NCBI RefSeq assembly: GCF_014332695.1
Contig: NZ_MBUA01000029.1
Location: forward strand, 224,724 to 288,723
Reading direction: 5' to 3'
DNA: 64,000 nucleotides
From: Flavihumibacter stibioxidans
GTDB taxonomy: Bacteria > Bacteroidota > Bacteroidia > Chitinophagales > Chitinophagaceae
Part shown: piece by piece, positions 26,529-35,111 of the stretch
Numbering within the stretch: the first letter of the stretch is position 1
How the letters are laid out: every line of letters begins with the position of its first letter
Program-made: the position numbers and the translations under genes
Notes under the pieces: generated by a model
Told to the model about the DNA's origin: nothing
The model's input: only the letters and a program-made list of their open reading frames with translations
Database searches by the model: none

Positions 26529-27167
26529 ATGACAGAAGCATTATTGAAAGGATTGGCATTGGGAAGTATTCTCGCCTTGTCTGTTGGCCCTGTTATTTTT
26601 ACCATCATCAAACAAAGTCTGAACAATGGTAAGGAAGGAGGGTTCAGTTTCGTGGCGGGGGTATGGGTAAGTGATGTGGTACTGATACTGGTGAGCAATG
26701 CTTTTTCCGAATGGGTAAAAGCCCTGCTTGAATATAAAAGGGCCATTGGTTTTATCGGGAGTTTCTTCCTGATCGGAATGGGCGTCTTTTATGTTTTCCT
26801 GAAAAAGGTGAAATTGTCTTCTGATGCCAAAGGGGTGGAACAGCGTTTTCGCAAAAGGGATATTGCCAAGATCTTTTCCTCCGGTTTCCTAATCAATACC
26901 CTGAATCCCAGCGTACTCCTGTTCTGGCTGATTAATGCAACTGCTTTTGCGGTTACCCATAGCTGGCAGCACCGTGTAATAATTTTTACCACCTGTATGG
27001 CGGTGAATATCCTGGCTGATATCCTGAAAGTGCTGATGGCCGGAAAACTGCGCAGGCGGCTGACGCTCCACAACCTGTCCATAGTAAATAAAATTTCCGG
27101 AATGATCCTGGTCGGATTTGGGATCGCGCTTCTCTGGGGGGTGGCCTTCCTTTCCGAAAAGGTCTGA
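26529..27167 (+). CDS. LysE/RhtB family exporter
   Basis: 212-residue inner-membrane protein with about six transmembrane helices, of the LysE amino acid exporter superfamily. The N-terminal LALGSILALSVGPVIFTIIKQSLNNG is the family signature (usually GPxPxxxxxxxxxxG; here GPVIFTI with the glycine-proline pair kept). The transported solute is unknown. A small hairpin of the ACCCG/CGGGT type follows the stop at 27204 and may end the transcript. Confidence 0.82.
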   Translation: MTEALLKGLALGSILALSVGPVIFTIIKQSLNNGKEGGFSFVAGVWVSDVVLILVSNAFSEWVKALLEYKRAIGFIGSFFLIGMGVFYVFLKKVKLSSDAKGVEQRFRKRDIAKIFSSGFLINTLNPSVLLFWLINATAFAVTHSWQHRVIIFTTCMAVNILADILKVLMAGKLRRRLTLHNLSIVNKISGMILVGFGIALLWGVAFLSEKV

Positions 27168-27203
27168 ATTATACCTTTCATGCGGGGATGCCTGCCAGGT
27201 GTA

Positions 27204-27224
27204 CCTTCACCCGACGGGTGAAGG
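27204..27224. repeat. Small hairpin of the CACCCGACGGGTG family
   Basis: CCTTCACCCG and CGGGTGAAGG, a perfect 10-bp stem around a single A. It has the same arms as the element at 45752-45786 and is related to 47481-47520. It lies 36 bp after the LysE-family stop and 22 bp before the next gene. Confidence 0.7.
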
Positions 27225-27246
27225 AGGAATATTAAAACATTAGATT

Positions 27247-27816
27247 ATGAAAAGATTAGCGCTGATAGTATTGCTGGCAGGATTTGCGGTGGAATTGAAT
27301 GCCCAGCAGATGGGCGATTTTATCTCCCTGAAGAAGCCCAATAACCGGCATGTGAGTTCTTATTTCAAGGGCAGCCGCATCGACTTCCAGCATGTGAACG
27401 GCCAGCGGATCGATGGCTATGTGGAGGCGGTACGCAACGATTCGGTTTTTGTACGGCAGTGGCAGATTATGACCTTCATGACGAACCTGGGAACCACCCG
27501 CGTGGATACGGTTGGTTATTTTATCCATGGCCTGCATTACCAGGAGATCTTCAGCATTTTCCCGGACAGGAAGGAAAGCTGGCGCTTTGTGAAGAACGGA
27601 AGCATTTTTATGATCGGCGGAGCCGGATATATTCTCTTAAATGTAGTCAACGGTATCTACCGGGAGGAGCCACTGGATGATCCGGAAAACCTGCGCTCCA
27701 TGGGAATTGCCGCCGGCGTGGCAGCAGGTGGCTTTGTCCTGAACCGCATCTACCGGAACAAAGTCCGGAAAGGAAAACACTATAAGATCGTGTATATAAA
27801 AATGACGGATCGATAA
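27247..27816 (+). CDS. Exported protein of unknown function
   Basis: 189 residues. An N-terminal signal peptide (MKRLALIVLLAGFAVELNAQ, cleavage after NAQ) marks it as exported. Then comes a beta-rich part (SRIDFQHVNGQRIDGYVEAV, NDSVFVRQWQ), one or two hydrophobic stretches (GSIFMIGGAGYILLNVV and MGIAAGVAAGGFVL) and a basic tail ending in HYKIVYIKM. Proteins of this layout are frequent in Bacteroidota. I do not recognise a named family. It precedes mtgA by 50 bp on the same strand. Confidence 0.75.
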   Translation: MKRLALIVLLAGFAVELNAQQMGDFISLKKPNNRHVSSYFKGSRIDFQHVNGQRIDGYVEAVRNDSVFVRQWQIMTFMTNLGTTRVDTVGYFIHGLHYQEIFSIFPDRKESWRFVKNGSIFMIGGAGYILLNVVNGIYREEPLDDPENLRSMGIAAGVAAGGFVLNRIYRNKVRKGKHYKIVYIKMTDR

Positions 27817-27866
27817 GCCTGCCTCAATTTTTATATATTGCGCACTCTTAACCAGACGGCTCTTAC

Positions 27867-28565
27867 GTGAAAACAAAAGGCTTATTTCCGCGCCTGTGGC
27901 GTTTCCTGAAAAAACTGTTTCTCATCCTGTTCATCGGGCAGTTTGTCTATATCATTATTTTAAAGTGGGTGAATCCGCCCCTCACCATCACACAGCTTTC
28001 CAACTGGTTCAGTGGGTATGGACTTAAGCGTGATTATGTTTCCTGGGAGGAGATGTCCAAAAACGCCAGGCTGGCGGTCATTGCTTCGGAGGACCAGTTG
28101 TTTGCCGATCACAACGGGTTCGACTGGAAAAGTATTGAAAAAGCGATGGAATACAATACGCGCAAGCCTAACCGGGTGAGGGGCGCCAGTACCATCAGCC
28201 AGCAGACGGCCAAAAACGTTTTCCTCTGGCAGAGCAGGGGTTGGGTCCGAAAGGGATTTGAAACCTATTTTACCTTCATGATCGAACTGGTCTGGGGTAA
28301 GCAAAGGATCCTGGAAGTGTACCTTAACGTAATTGAAATGGGTCCGGGTATATTCGGTATCGAAGCCGCTTCCCAGAAGTATTTTAAAAAGCCGGCCAAA
28401 TCATTGACACGTGCGGAAGCTGCACGCATTGCAGCCTGCCTGCCCAATCCCAAAAAATTCAAGGTACAGCCGGCCAGCAAATATGTGATCGGCAGGTCGG
28501 TTATTATCCAGCGCCAGATGAACAACCTGGCGGGGGATAAGGAAATTGCCGCTATTGTGGAATAA
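27867..28565 (+). CDS. mtgA: Monofunctional peptidoglycan transglycosylase MtgA
   Basis: Polymerises lipid II into glycan strands in the periplasm. The protein has 232 residues with one N-terminal membrane anchor (about 14-33). GT51 motifs are in order: the catalytic Glu in ASEDQLFADHNGFD, RGASTISQQTAKN, KRxxE-like ELVWGKQRILEVYLN and GIEAASQKYF. There is no transpeptidase domain, so this is the monofunctional form. It is followed by the convergent GT39 gene. Confidence 0.96.
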   Translation: MKTKGLFPRLWRFLKKLFLILFIGQFVYIIILKWVNPPLTITQLSNWFSGYGLKRDYVSWEEMSKNARLAVIASEDQLFADHNGFDWKSIEKAMEYNTRKPNRVRGASTISQQTAKNVFLWQSRGWVRKGFETYFTFMIELVWGKQRILEVYLNVIEMGPGIFGIEAASQKYFKKPAKSLTRAEAARIAACLPNPKKFKVQPASKYVIGRSVIIQRQMNNLAGDKEIAAIVE

Positions 28566-28588
28566 CAGGGCCTTTGAGTGTCGAAGGT

Positions 28589-30286
28589 TTATTTGGTGGG
28601 GGAGATGACTTCCAGTGGAAGGGAGGGACTATTCTGGCTGTAGAGCCCCGGTACCATGTGCGATAGTCCCAGTTTGCCAATGAATTTACCGGACCCGGCT
28701 AATACCCTTGCAGTGCTGAATGCTTTCCAGTTCTTTCCGGATGGCTCCACCTGAAGCGACAGTGTCTGCAGGTATTGCTTCCCTTCAAAAATATCGAGTA
28801 CCAGTTCTGTTTTGATTTCATCTCCACGCTGTTCTGATAAAATCTGTTTCCCGAATTCCACCGGCATCTCCAATTCAAAGGGAACGAGCTGTCCATCCTG
28901 CACCCGCAGTTTTTCACCCACCAGTTTCAGTTGTACGAAGGAATGGCTTTCCAGTTTTTCAATCACCACACCGGCCGTTTTTCCCTTAGCTGTTTCAATG
29001 GCCTGGCTGCCCGGAAGCGAGTCCAGCAGGTAGTCCACCAGGAAAACCGTTCTTCCCTGCCAATCCTTTTCCATTGGCCAGAAGTTGTAGTTATTCCTCC
29101 GGTAGCCGGTATTATTGATGGCGAAACTCGTATCCCCGGAATAGAACCAGTATTTGGAAGGGCGCTGGTAGCTGCTCATGAAAACCACTGGCAGGCCAAC
29201 GGATTTTTCTTTTATGGCTGCTGCCCAGGTTTTATTGTTGTGCATCTCATCTTTGAAACGGGCTGAGAGGGAAGGAATATCGCTGAGCATATAAAGCCTC
29301 ACTACGAACACTGCCACCAGGGCAGGAGCCATCAGGCGGTAGACCCAACGGGAACCCTTAACCGAATTTGTCAGCCAGGCATGAGCCAGGATGATCAGCG
29401 GCACCAGTGCGGGAACAGTCCAGTTGGCTTCCACCCTTCCCTTCAAAGTGCTAAGGAGGAAAAACCCGTAGAACCCGATCATGCTGAGTTTCAGCGCGCG
29501 GGCAAAAAAGTCGTTCGCCCGGAATTTCCCTGCGGCATATAGCAGGAGCCATCCGATCAGCGGACCGGCCAGCAGGATCTGCCCCCCGATATATTCCAGT
29601 GTGAATGAAAACCGGTAGGCGGGTGCATTGCGCTCTTTCAGGTGGTACATCACGGAAGGGAAATCATGGGTGTATTGCCACCACAGGTGCGGACTGAAGA
29701 GCAGCATGCCGAAAATAGCCGCCAGCCAGGCCTGCCACTGCAATGCCAGTTTTCGGTTACTCAGCAGCGTGAAAAGTATGATGAGCACTCCATGATATTT
29801 GCTGTACAGCATCAGGGCCATAACTGTGCCCAGCAGCAATGCCTGTATCCAGTCGGTTTTATGCAGGAATTGCTTGTATTGCCAGAAGAAAAGCGCGGTA
29901 AAAAAAGTGAGTGGAATATCGGGTACGGCAAGGATGCCGCCGATCTGTAAAACACCCATGGACAGGGCGATGGAATAAAAAAGCCTGTCGTTATTGACCA
30001 GCAGCATTTTCTGGATCAGCCAGAGGGTGGCGGTATTCATCAGGGCCATGAAAAGCCGTACACCCAGTTCGTTACTGAAGAGCGCATAACCGGCCTTGAT
30101 GAGGATGGCGATCATGGGCGGATGGTCAAAATAGCCCCAGTCGGGAAACCTCGAGTAAACCCAGTAATAGGCCTCATCATCCAGCAATTCGGTTCCGGCA
30201 GACTGAATAAGGTTTATGATCAGCCAGCCGGCATAAAACCAGGTTCGGGTATTGTTGCGAACAGAACGATTGATGGATGCGAACAT
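28589..30286 (-). CDS. GT39/ArnT-like polyprenyl-phosphate-sugar glycosyltransferase
   Basis: Integral membrane glycosyltransferase of 565 residues with about 10-12 helices in the first 390, then a periplasmic C-terminal beta-rich domain of some 170 residues. The DDEAYYWVYS motif in the first periplasmic loop is the catalytic acidic pair of the GT-C fold, and FDHPP follows, as in ArnT and related dolichyl/undecaprenyl-phosphate sugar transferases. It probably transfers a sugar from undecaprenyl phosphate to lipid A or a glycoconjugate; the donor is not determined. It lies 32 bp after the nadR-like kinase gene on the same strand. Confidence 0.87.
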   Translation of the reverse strand: MFASINRSVRNNTRTWFYAGWLIINLIQSAGTELLDDEAYYWVYSRFPDWGYFDHPPMIAILIKAGYALFSNELGVRLFMALMNTATLWLIQKMLLVNNDRLFYSIALSMGVLQIGGILAVPDIPLTFFTALFFWQYKQFLHKTDWIQALLLGTVMALMLYSKYHGVLIILFTLLSNRKLALQWQAWLAAIFGMLLFSPHLWWQYTHDFPSVMYHLKERNAPAYRFSFTLEYIGGQILLAGPLIGWLLLYAAGKFRANDFFARALKLSMIGFYGFFLLSTLKGRVEANWTVPALVPLIILAHAWLTNSVKGSRWVYRLMAPALVAVFVVRLYMLSDIPSLSARFKDEMHNNKTWAAAIKEKSVGLPVVFMSSYQRPSKYWFYSGDTSFAINNTGYRRNNYNFWPMEKDWQGRTVFLVDYLLDSLPGSQAIETAKGKTAGVVIEKLESHSFVQLKLVGEKLRVQDGQLVPFELEMPVEFGKQILSEQRGDEIKTELVLDIFEGKQYLQTLSLQVEPSGKNWKAFSTARVLAGSGKFIGKLGLSHMVPGLYSQNSPSLPLEVISPTK

Positions 30287-30318
30287 GGGGAAATAATATG
30301 AAACAAAAATAATCGGGA

Positions 30319-30873
30319 TCAGCTTAGGAAATCATCCACGGTTGCAATGGCTTTTTTAAGCCTCGATTCTTCACTGCCGCTAACCACGGTCCAGAGGGTA
30401 TCCTGGTTAACCAGCATATCGTGGTACATGTTGAACAATTGCTGGCGGGTATGGAGGTCGGGATATTCGCGCAACTCATCCTTTACCCAGGGAATGTCTG
30501 TATTACAAAGGAAATAATAATCGTACCGGCGGCTGGCCAGTTGGTCGAGGATAAAAGAATGGCACTTACCAAAAACGAATTCGCACCAGACCTTCATCAC
30601 CATCATATCGGTGTCGATAAAGAACAGGGCGTCTTCACCGCCGGCCTTTTCTGTCAGTAACCTGCATTTTTCATCTTCCAGGGCCAATTGTCCTTTTGCG
30701 ATCTCCAGCAGGTCCTCATAACTGTAATTCATTCCGTTTCTGAGGAGGTATTCCCGCGCGTATTCGGGGCACCAGTCAGATTGAAAGCGTGCATCATAAT
30801 GCGCAGCCAGGTGCTGGCATAAGGTACTCTTGCCTGTAGACTCGGGACCGATGATGACAATCTTTTTCAACAT
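30319..30873 (-). CDS. NadR-type ribosylnicotinamide kinase (kinase domain only)
   Basis: 184-residue P-loop ATPase. Walker A is GPESTGKST (residues 9-17); a second conserved part is WCPEYAREYL and FIDTDMMVMKVWCEFVFG, the usual pattern of the C-terminal kinase domain of NadR. The adenylyltransferase and repressor domains of enterobacterial NadR are absent. With pnuC directly upstream (60-bp gap) it should phosphorylate nicotinamide riboside taken up by PnuC. That is the expected role by family and context; the substrate was not tested here. Confidence 0.88.
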   Translation of the reverse strand: MLKKIVIIGPESTGKSTLCQHLAAHYDARFQSDWCPEYAREYLLRNGMNYSYEDLLEIAKGQLALEDEKCRLLTEKAGGEDALFFIDTDMMVMKVWCEFVFGKCHSFILDQLASRRYDYYFLCNTDIPWVKDELREYPDLHTRQQLFNMYHDMLVNQDTLWTVVSGSEESRLKKAIATVDDFLS

Positions 30874-30933
30874 TACAACTGCAAGGTAAGCCGAAACAGG
30901 TGGAGAGATGTCACCAGAAGCATATTTTAGTGT

Positions 30934-31551
30934 TTAGCGTTTGATTTTTTTCCGCCAGGAGATCAGTCCCGCAATGGCCAGTACGAGCAGCACCGCAAAC
31001 TGGAAGCTGGTGAAGACATAACCTTTCACAAAATAAAGCGGGATGGATGCCAGGTTGGTAATGATCCACCAGTACCAGTTTTCCATTTTCTTGCGGGTCA
31101 TCAGCCACATGCCGGTATAGGCGCTGGCGCTGGCAAGTGCATCGGCCCAGGGTATGGCTTCCGGGGCGAAAGCTTTCTGGAGCCAGGAAAGGGCCAGGAA
31201 GATACCCGCATAAAATACCAGGAAAAACAGGACTTGCTGAATCCATTCGCGGCGGCTGGAGTAACTGATCTGCAATACATGGTGCTGAGCCTGGTCTTTG
31301 CGGGCCCAGAGCACCCAGCCATAAATGCTCATGATGGTGTAGTAGAGATTTACGCTGGCTTCGCCGAACAAGTGTCCTTTCAGGCTGAGGTAAATATAGA
31401 TGACAGTGTTGACCAGCCCTACAGGGTACACGAGGATGTTTTCTTTTTTGCTGAACCAAACGCTGCCGATCCCTGCGATGACCGCTATGAATTCGAGCCA
31501 GGTGGTATGCTGCAAACCATCAATAAATTGTTGCCAAACCGAAATCATCAT
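30934..31551 (-). CDS. pnuC: Nicotinamide riboside transporter PnuC
   Basis: 205-residue inner-membrane facilitator with seven predicted helices. Family features are WLEFIAVIAGIGSVWFSKKENILVYPVGLVN, the aromatic/Asn segment IYIYLSLKGHLFGE, and NLYYTIMSIYGWVLW with the substrate-binding Asn and Trp residues. The second half has ENWYWWIITNLASIPLYFVKGYVFTSFQF. Start at 31551 or 31548. It is divergent from the saccharopine dehydrogenase-like gene and pairs with the kinase gene, so the two make an NAD salvage route beside nadA and nadD. Confidence 0.94.
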   Translation of the reverse strand: MMISVWQQFIDGLQHTTWLEFIAVIAGIGSVWFSKKENILVYPVGLVNTVIYIYLSLKGHLFGEASVNLYYTIMSIYGWVLWARKDQAQHHVLQISYSSRREWIQQVLFFLVFYAGIFLALSWLQKAFAPEAIPWADALASASAYTGMWLMTRKKMENWYWWIITNLASIPLYFVKGYVFTSFQFAVLLVLAIAGLISWRKKIKR

Positions 31552-31596
31552 GCTTAAAAATGCAATAAGATTTTTAGATTGCCGGAAATTGTTTCC

Positions 31597-32727
31597 ATGA
31601 AAATTGCTGTATTAGGTTCAGGCATGGTGGGAAGGACCATGGCCCTTGACCTGGCATCGCGCCACGAGGTGACTGCATTTGACCTGCAGGAAGCGCCCCT
31701 GAAACTGCTGCGGGAGAAAAATCCGTCCATCCAAACCCGGGTTGCCGACCTGGGAGATTACAGTCAGTATGGCGGGTGGCTGGCACCGTTTGACATGGTG
31801 ATAACCGCTGTTCCTGGTTTTATGGGCTATCGTACACTGGAAGCAGTTATAGAGACCGGAAAAAACGTGGCGGATATTTCCTTTTTTCCAGAAGACGCCC
31901 TGCAACTCGACGGGCTGGCCAAAAAGAAAAATGTGACCGTCATCACCGATGTGGGCGTGGCACCCGGAATGAGTAATTTCATCCTTGGGCGCTACAATGA
32001 AACCATGAAAGTGGAAGGTTTTGAGTGTTATGTGGGCGGCTTGCCCAAGGTCAGGCGCAAACCATTCGAATACAAGGCGCCCTTCTCCCCGGTGGATGTG
32101 ATTGAGGAATATACCCGGCCGGCCCGCCTGAAAGAAAACGGTCATATTGTGGTGAAGCCTGCCCTGACGGAGAGTCATTTCATGGATTTTGACGGGATCG
32201 GAACCCTCGAGGCATTCAATACCGACGGATTACGCAGCATCCTGTTCACGATGCCTCATATCCCCAACCTGAAAGAACAAACCCTGCGCTACCCCGGCCA
32301 TGTGGACCTGATTCTCGCACTGCAGCAGGGAGGTTTTTTTGACGAAACGCCGATAGATATCAATGGCGTGAGTATGCGCCCGTTGGATTTTTCCTCGAAG
32401 ATCCTGTTCCGCCAGTGGAAACTGGGCCCGGAAGAAGAAGAGTTTACTGTGATGCGGGTGTTGGTGGAAGGTGAGCATGATGGCAAGCAGGTGAGGGTGG
32501 AATACAATATGCTGGACCGTTACGACCAGGCCACAAAAACATCTTCCATGTCGCGCACTACCGGTTATACCTGTACGGCAGCGCTGGAACTGATGGCCCA
32601 GGGCCTATTCAGTGATAAAGGGGTCTTTCCGCCGGAACTGGTGGGAAAAGATGCCCGTTGTTTTGAATTTGTACTGCAATACCTTCGCGACAGAGGCGTG
32701 AATTGGGAATATTCATCAAACCATTAA
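31597..32727 (+). CDS. Saccharopine dehydrogenase family protein
   Basis: NAD(P)-dependent oxidoreductase of about 376 residues. A Rossmann fold starts with KIAVLGSGMVGRTMALDLA (GxGxxG), and DISFFPEDALQLDGLAKKKNVTVITDVGVAPGMSN is typical of saccharopine dehydrogenase and lysine dehydrogenase relatives. The C-terminal domain has TEAFNTDGLRS-like and RTTGYTCTAALELM parts. The start at 31597 fits the first Rossmann strand; the frame is open to 31579. The reaction may be in lysine metabolism (for example L-lysine 6-dehydrogenase type), but the substrate is not settled. It is followed by the OsmC gene after 10 bp. Confidence 0.87.
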   Translation: MKIAVLGSGMVGRTMALDLASRHEVTAFDLQEAPLKLLREKNPSIQTRVADLGDYSQYGGWLAPFDMVITAVPGFMGYRTLEAVIETGKNVADISFFPEDALQLDGLAKKKNVTVITDVGVAPGMSNFILGRYNETMKVEGFECYVGGLPKVRRKPFEYKAPFSPVDVIEEYTRPARLKENGHIVVKPALTESHFMDFDGIGTLEAFNTDGLRSILFTMPHIPNLKEQTLRYPGHVDLILALQQGGFFDETPIDINGVSMRPLDFSSKILFRQWKLGPEEEEFTVMRVLVEGEHDGKQVRVEYNMLDRYDQATKTSSMSRTTGYTCTAALELMAQGLFSDKGVFPPELVGKDARCFEFVLQYLRDRGVNWEYSSNH

Positions 32728-32737
32728 TACTTATATT

Positions 32738-33148
32738 ATGATTCGCACTGCATCAGCCGTCTGGAACGGCTCCGGAAAAGAAGGTAACGGTCATCTCTCC
32801 ACGCAGAGTGGTGTACTGAACCAGACCCAGTATTCATTCAGCTCCCGTTTTGAAAACGGAATCGGAACCAACCCCGAAGAACTGGTAGCAGCTGCCCATT
32901 CGGGTTGTTTCACCATGAAACTGAGTTTTGTACTGGGTGAAGCGGGATTTACGCCCACTTCGCTTGAAACCAGTTGTTCCATTACGTTTGAGAACGGTGT
33001 GGTATCCAAATCACACCTGGTGGTAACCGGTGTTGTACCCGGCATCAGCAAGGAGAAGTTTGAAGAGTGTGTGAAAAATGCTGAGCAGAACTGCCCCATT
33101 TCCAAACTGCTGAATGCCGCCATCAGCTCGGAAGCTGTTCTCGCATAA
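32738..33148 (+). CDS. OsmC/Ohr family peroxidase-like protein
   Basis: 136-residue cytosolic thiol protein of the OsmC family that reduces organic hydroperoxides. Both redox cysteines are present: HSGCFTMKLSF in the first half and the Cys in NAEQNCPISKLLN in the second. TNPEELVAAAHSGC is the usual OsmC signature. The arrangement is more OsmC- than Ohr-like. It lies 10 bp after the dehydrogenase gene and converges on the Nramp-like gene with 14 bp between stops. Confidence 0.93.
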   Translation: MIRTASAVWNGSGKEGNGHLSTQSGVLNQTQYSFSSRFENGIGTNPEELVAAAHSGCFTMKLSFVLGEAGFTPTSLETSCSITFENGVVSKSHLVVTGVVPGISKEKFEECVKNAEQNCPISKLLNAAISSEAVLA

Positions 33149-33162
33149 CCACGTTGAATCCA

Positions 33163-34326
33163 TCACTGCAATATTACCTGCAGTGCCATAAATGCCAGCA
33201 CCAATGCTATCAACGCTCCGGAGAGGCCCAGCCACTTCGGGTGTTGGTAGCCATTTGGCGGTTGCCTGTATATGGCTATTAACAGGATAAAAAGCGATAC
33301 AGGCAGCACGAGTCCGTTGATGAGTCCGGCCCAGACAAGCAATTGCACCGGTCTTCCCACCAGCAGGAAAATAATGGTGGAGAGGGTAACGAATGCGGTA
33401 ACCACCCAGGCCTGGTTTTTCAGGAGCCATGGGTGATAGGAACGCAGAAAGGAGATGGAAGTGTAAGCCGATCCGATGACGGAGGTAATCGCCGCACTCC
33501 ACATAACAATGCCGAACAAACGAAAACCTGTTTCCCCGGCCGCCTGGCGGAACACATCGGCCGCCGGATTGGCGGCATCGGGAATTATTCCCTTCGACAC
33601 AATTCCCAGCGCGGCGAGGAAAAGTATGATGCGCATAGTGGATGCCGTTAGTATGCCCCTCACTGCGGCACGGCTCACCAGTTTAATTTTATTTTCTTCC
33701 GGCAATCCTGCTTCGAGCAGTCTGTGGGCCCCTGCGAAGCTGATGTATCCGCCCACGGTTCCGCCCACGATGGTAAGGATGGAGAGGTAATCAATTTTTT
33801 CCGGCCATACGGTGCGGTAGAGTGCCGTAAGTACCGGTGGTTTTGAAACGAAGGCTACATAACAGGTGAGTAGAATCATGAGTACTCCCAGCCATTTCAC
33901 TGAGCGGTCGATGGCGGCGGTGGCGTCTTTCCTGAAAATAAGGAACACCACCAGTATTGCGCTGAGGAGCGCTCCATAACGGGTATCCATTCCCGTTATC
34001 ACTTCCAGACCCATGCCTGCGCCTGCGATATTCCCGATGTTGAATGCCAGCCCCCCGAGCACGATCAATGCAGACAGCAGCCCCCCGAGCCCGGGCAGGA
34101 GCTCACCCGCGATCTGTTGGGCGGGTTTGTTGCTTACATTGATGATTCGCCAGATATTCAGTTGCACGCCAATATCGAGCAGGATGGAAACAGCAATCAC
34201 AAAACCGAAACTGGCTGCAAGTTGTTGGGTAAAGACCGTGGTTTGGGTGAGAAAACCCGGGCCGATGGCTGAGGTGGCCATCAGAAAAGCGGCGCCCCAG
34301 AAGGCCGAAGACCGGTTTTTGTTCAT
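33163..34326 (-). CDS. Nramp-like transporter of the pxp operon
   Basis: 387-residue membrane protein with about eleven helices, of the Nramp superfamily (APC fold) and the YcsG-like branch found next to pxpABC in other bacteria. The helix-1 motif that binds metal in Nramp proteins, DPGN, is replaced by IGPGF (residues 21-25), so the Asp and Asn ligands are missing. Divalent metal transport is therefore doubtful. Its place at the end of a 5-oxoprolinase operon, overlapping pxpA by 4 bp (ATGA), suggests transport of pyroglutamate or a related solute. That is inference from context. Confidence 0.8.
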   Translation of the reverse strand: MNKNRSSAFWGAAFLMATSAIGPGFLTQTTVFTQQLAASFGFVIAVSILLDIGVQLNIWRIINVSNKPAQQIAGELLPGLGGLLSALIVLGGLAFNIGNIAGAGMGLEVITGMDTRYGALLSAILVVFLIFRKDATAAIDRSVKWLGVLMILLTCYVAFVSKPPVLTALYRTVWPEKIDYLSILTIVGGTVGGYISFAGAHRLLEAGLPEENKIKLVSRAAVRGILTASTMRIILFLAALGIVSKGIIPDAANPAADVFRQAAGETGFRLFGIVMWSAAITSVIGSAYTSISFLRSYHPWLLKNQAWVVTAFVTLSTIIFLLVGRPVQLLVWAGLINGLVLPVSLFILLIAIYRQPPNGYQHPKWLGLSGALIALVLAFMALQVILQ

Positions 34327-35111
34327 GGGTGGGAGGTATTCATAGGGTTGTTGCGGGCGGGTCCGTGCGGCGGCCTGACCCGGATATTATTTTCGGTTAA
34401 GGCCTCTGACAGTGCCCGGGCGAATTCGGGCGCATGGGCACCGTCGCCGTGAATGCAGATGGTATCCACCGGCAGCGGGATGGTCAGTCCGTCAGCGCTG
34501 GTCACCGTTTGTTCTTCGATCATACGAATTGCCTGTTGCACCGCCTGTTTGGTTTCTGTGATCATTGCATTGTGCATGGTACGGGGTGTCAGCAGACCGT
34601 CCCGGGTATAGGTGCGGTCAGCGAATCCTTCGGAAGCGGTTGGGAGCCCGATTCTTTTACCGGCTTCGACCAGCAGGCTGCCGGCCATACCATATAAAAC
34701 CAGGGCAGGATCAAAATCTTTCACTGCGGCGGCAATGGCTTTTGCCAGGTCGGGGTCGGTGGCAGCCTGGTTATAGAGCGCGCCATGCGGCTTAACATGG
34801 GTCAACTGAATATCTTCCGCTTTACAGATGGCATATAAGGCGCCGATCTGGTAGAGGATGAGGGCATAACATTCGCCGGGAGGAACCTGCATGGTGCGGC
34901 GGCCAAAATGTTCGCGGTCTTCCCAGGAAGGATGTGCGCCAACTGCCACCCCGAATTTTTTCGCGAGCCGGGCGGTTTCCTGCATGGTGTGGGCATTGCC
35001 GGCATGGAAGCCGCAGGCAATATTTACCGAGCTGATCAAAGGCAGGATGGCCGCCTCATGGCCGGTGCCTTCACCCAGGTCGCAATTGATATCGATAGCA
35101 AGGGATCTCAT
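34323..35111 (-). CDS. pxpA: 5-oxoprolinase subunit PxpA (LamB/YcsF family)
   Basis: Subunit of ATP-dependent 5-oxoprolinase, which opens pyroglutamate to glutamate, removing a spontaneous metabolic by-product. The protein has 262 residues. YcsF family motifs are DINCDLGEG, NIACGFHAGNAHTM, GAHPSW, HVKPHGALYN and the C-terminal ICIHGDGAHAPEFA. It overlaps pxpC by 4 bp on the upstream side and the Nramp-like gene by 4 bp on the downstream side, indicating translational coupling. Confidence 0.96.
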   Translation of the reverse strand: MRSLAIDINCDLGEGTGHEAAILPLISSVNIACGFHAGNAHTMQETARLAKKFGVAVGAHPSWEDREHFGRRTMQVPPGECYALILYQIGALYAICKAEDIQLTHVKPHGALYNQAATDPDLAKAIAAAVKDFDPALVLYGMAGSLLVEAGKRIGLPTASEGFADRTYTRDGLLTPRTMHNAMITETKQAVQQAIRMIEEQTVTSADGLTIPLPVDTICIHGDGAHAPEFARALSEALTENNIRVRPPHGPARNNPMNTSHP

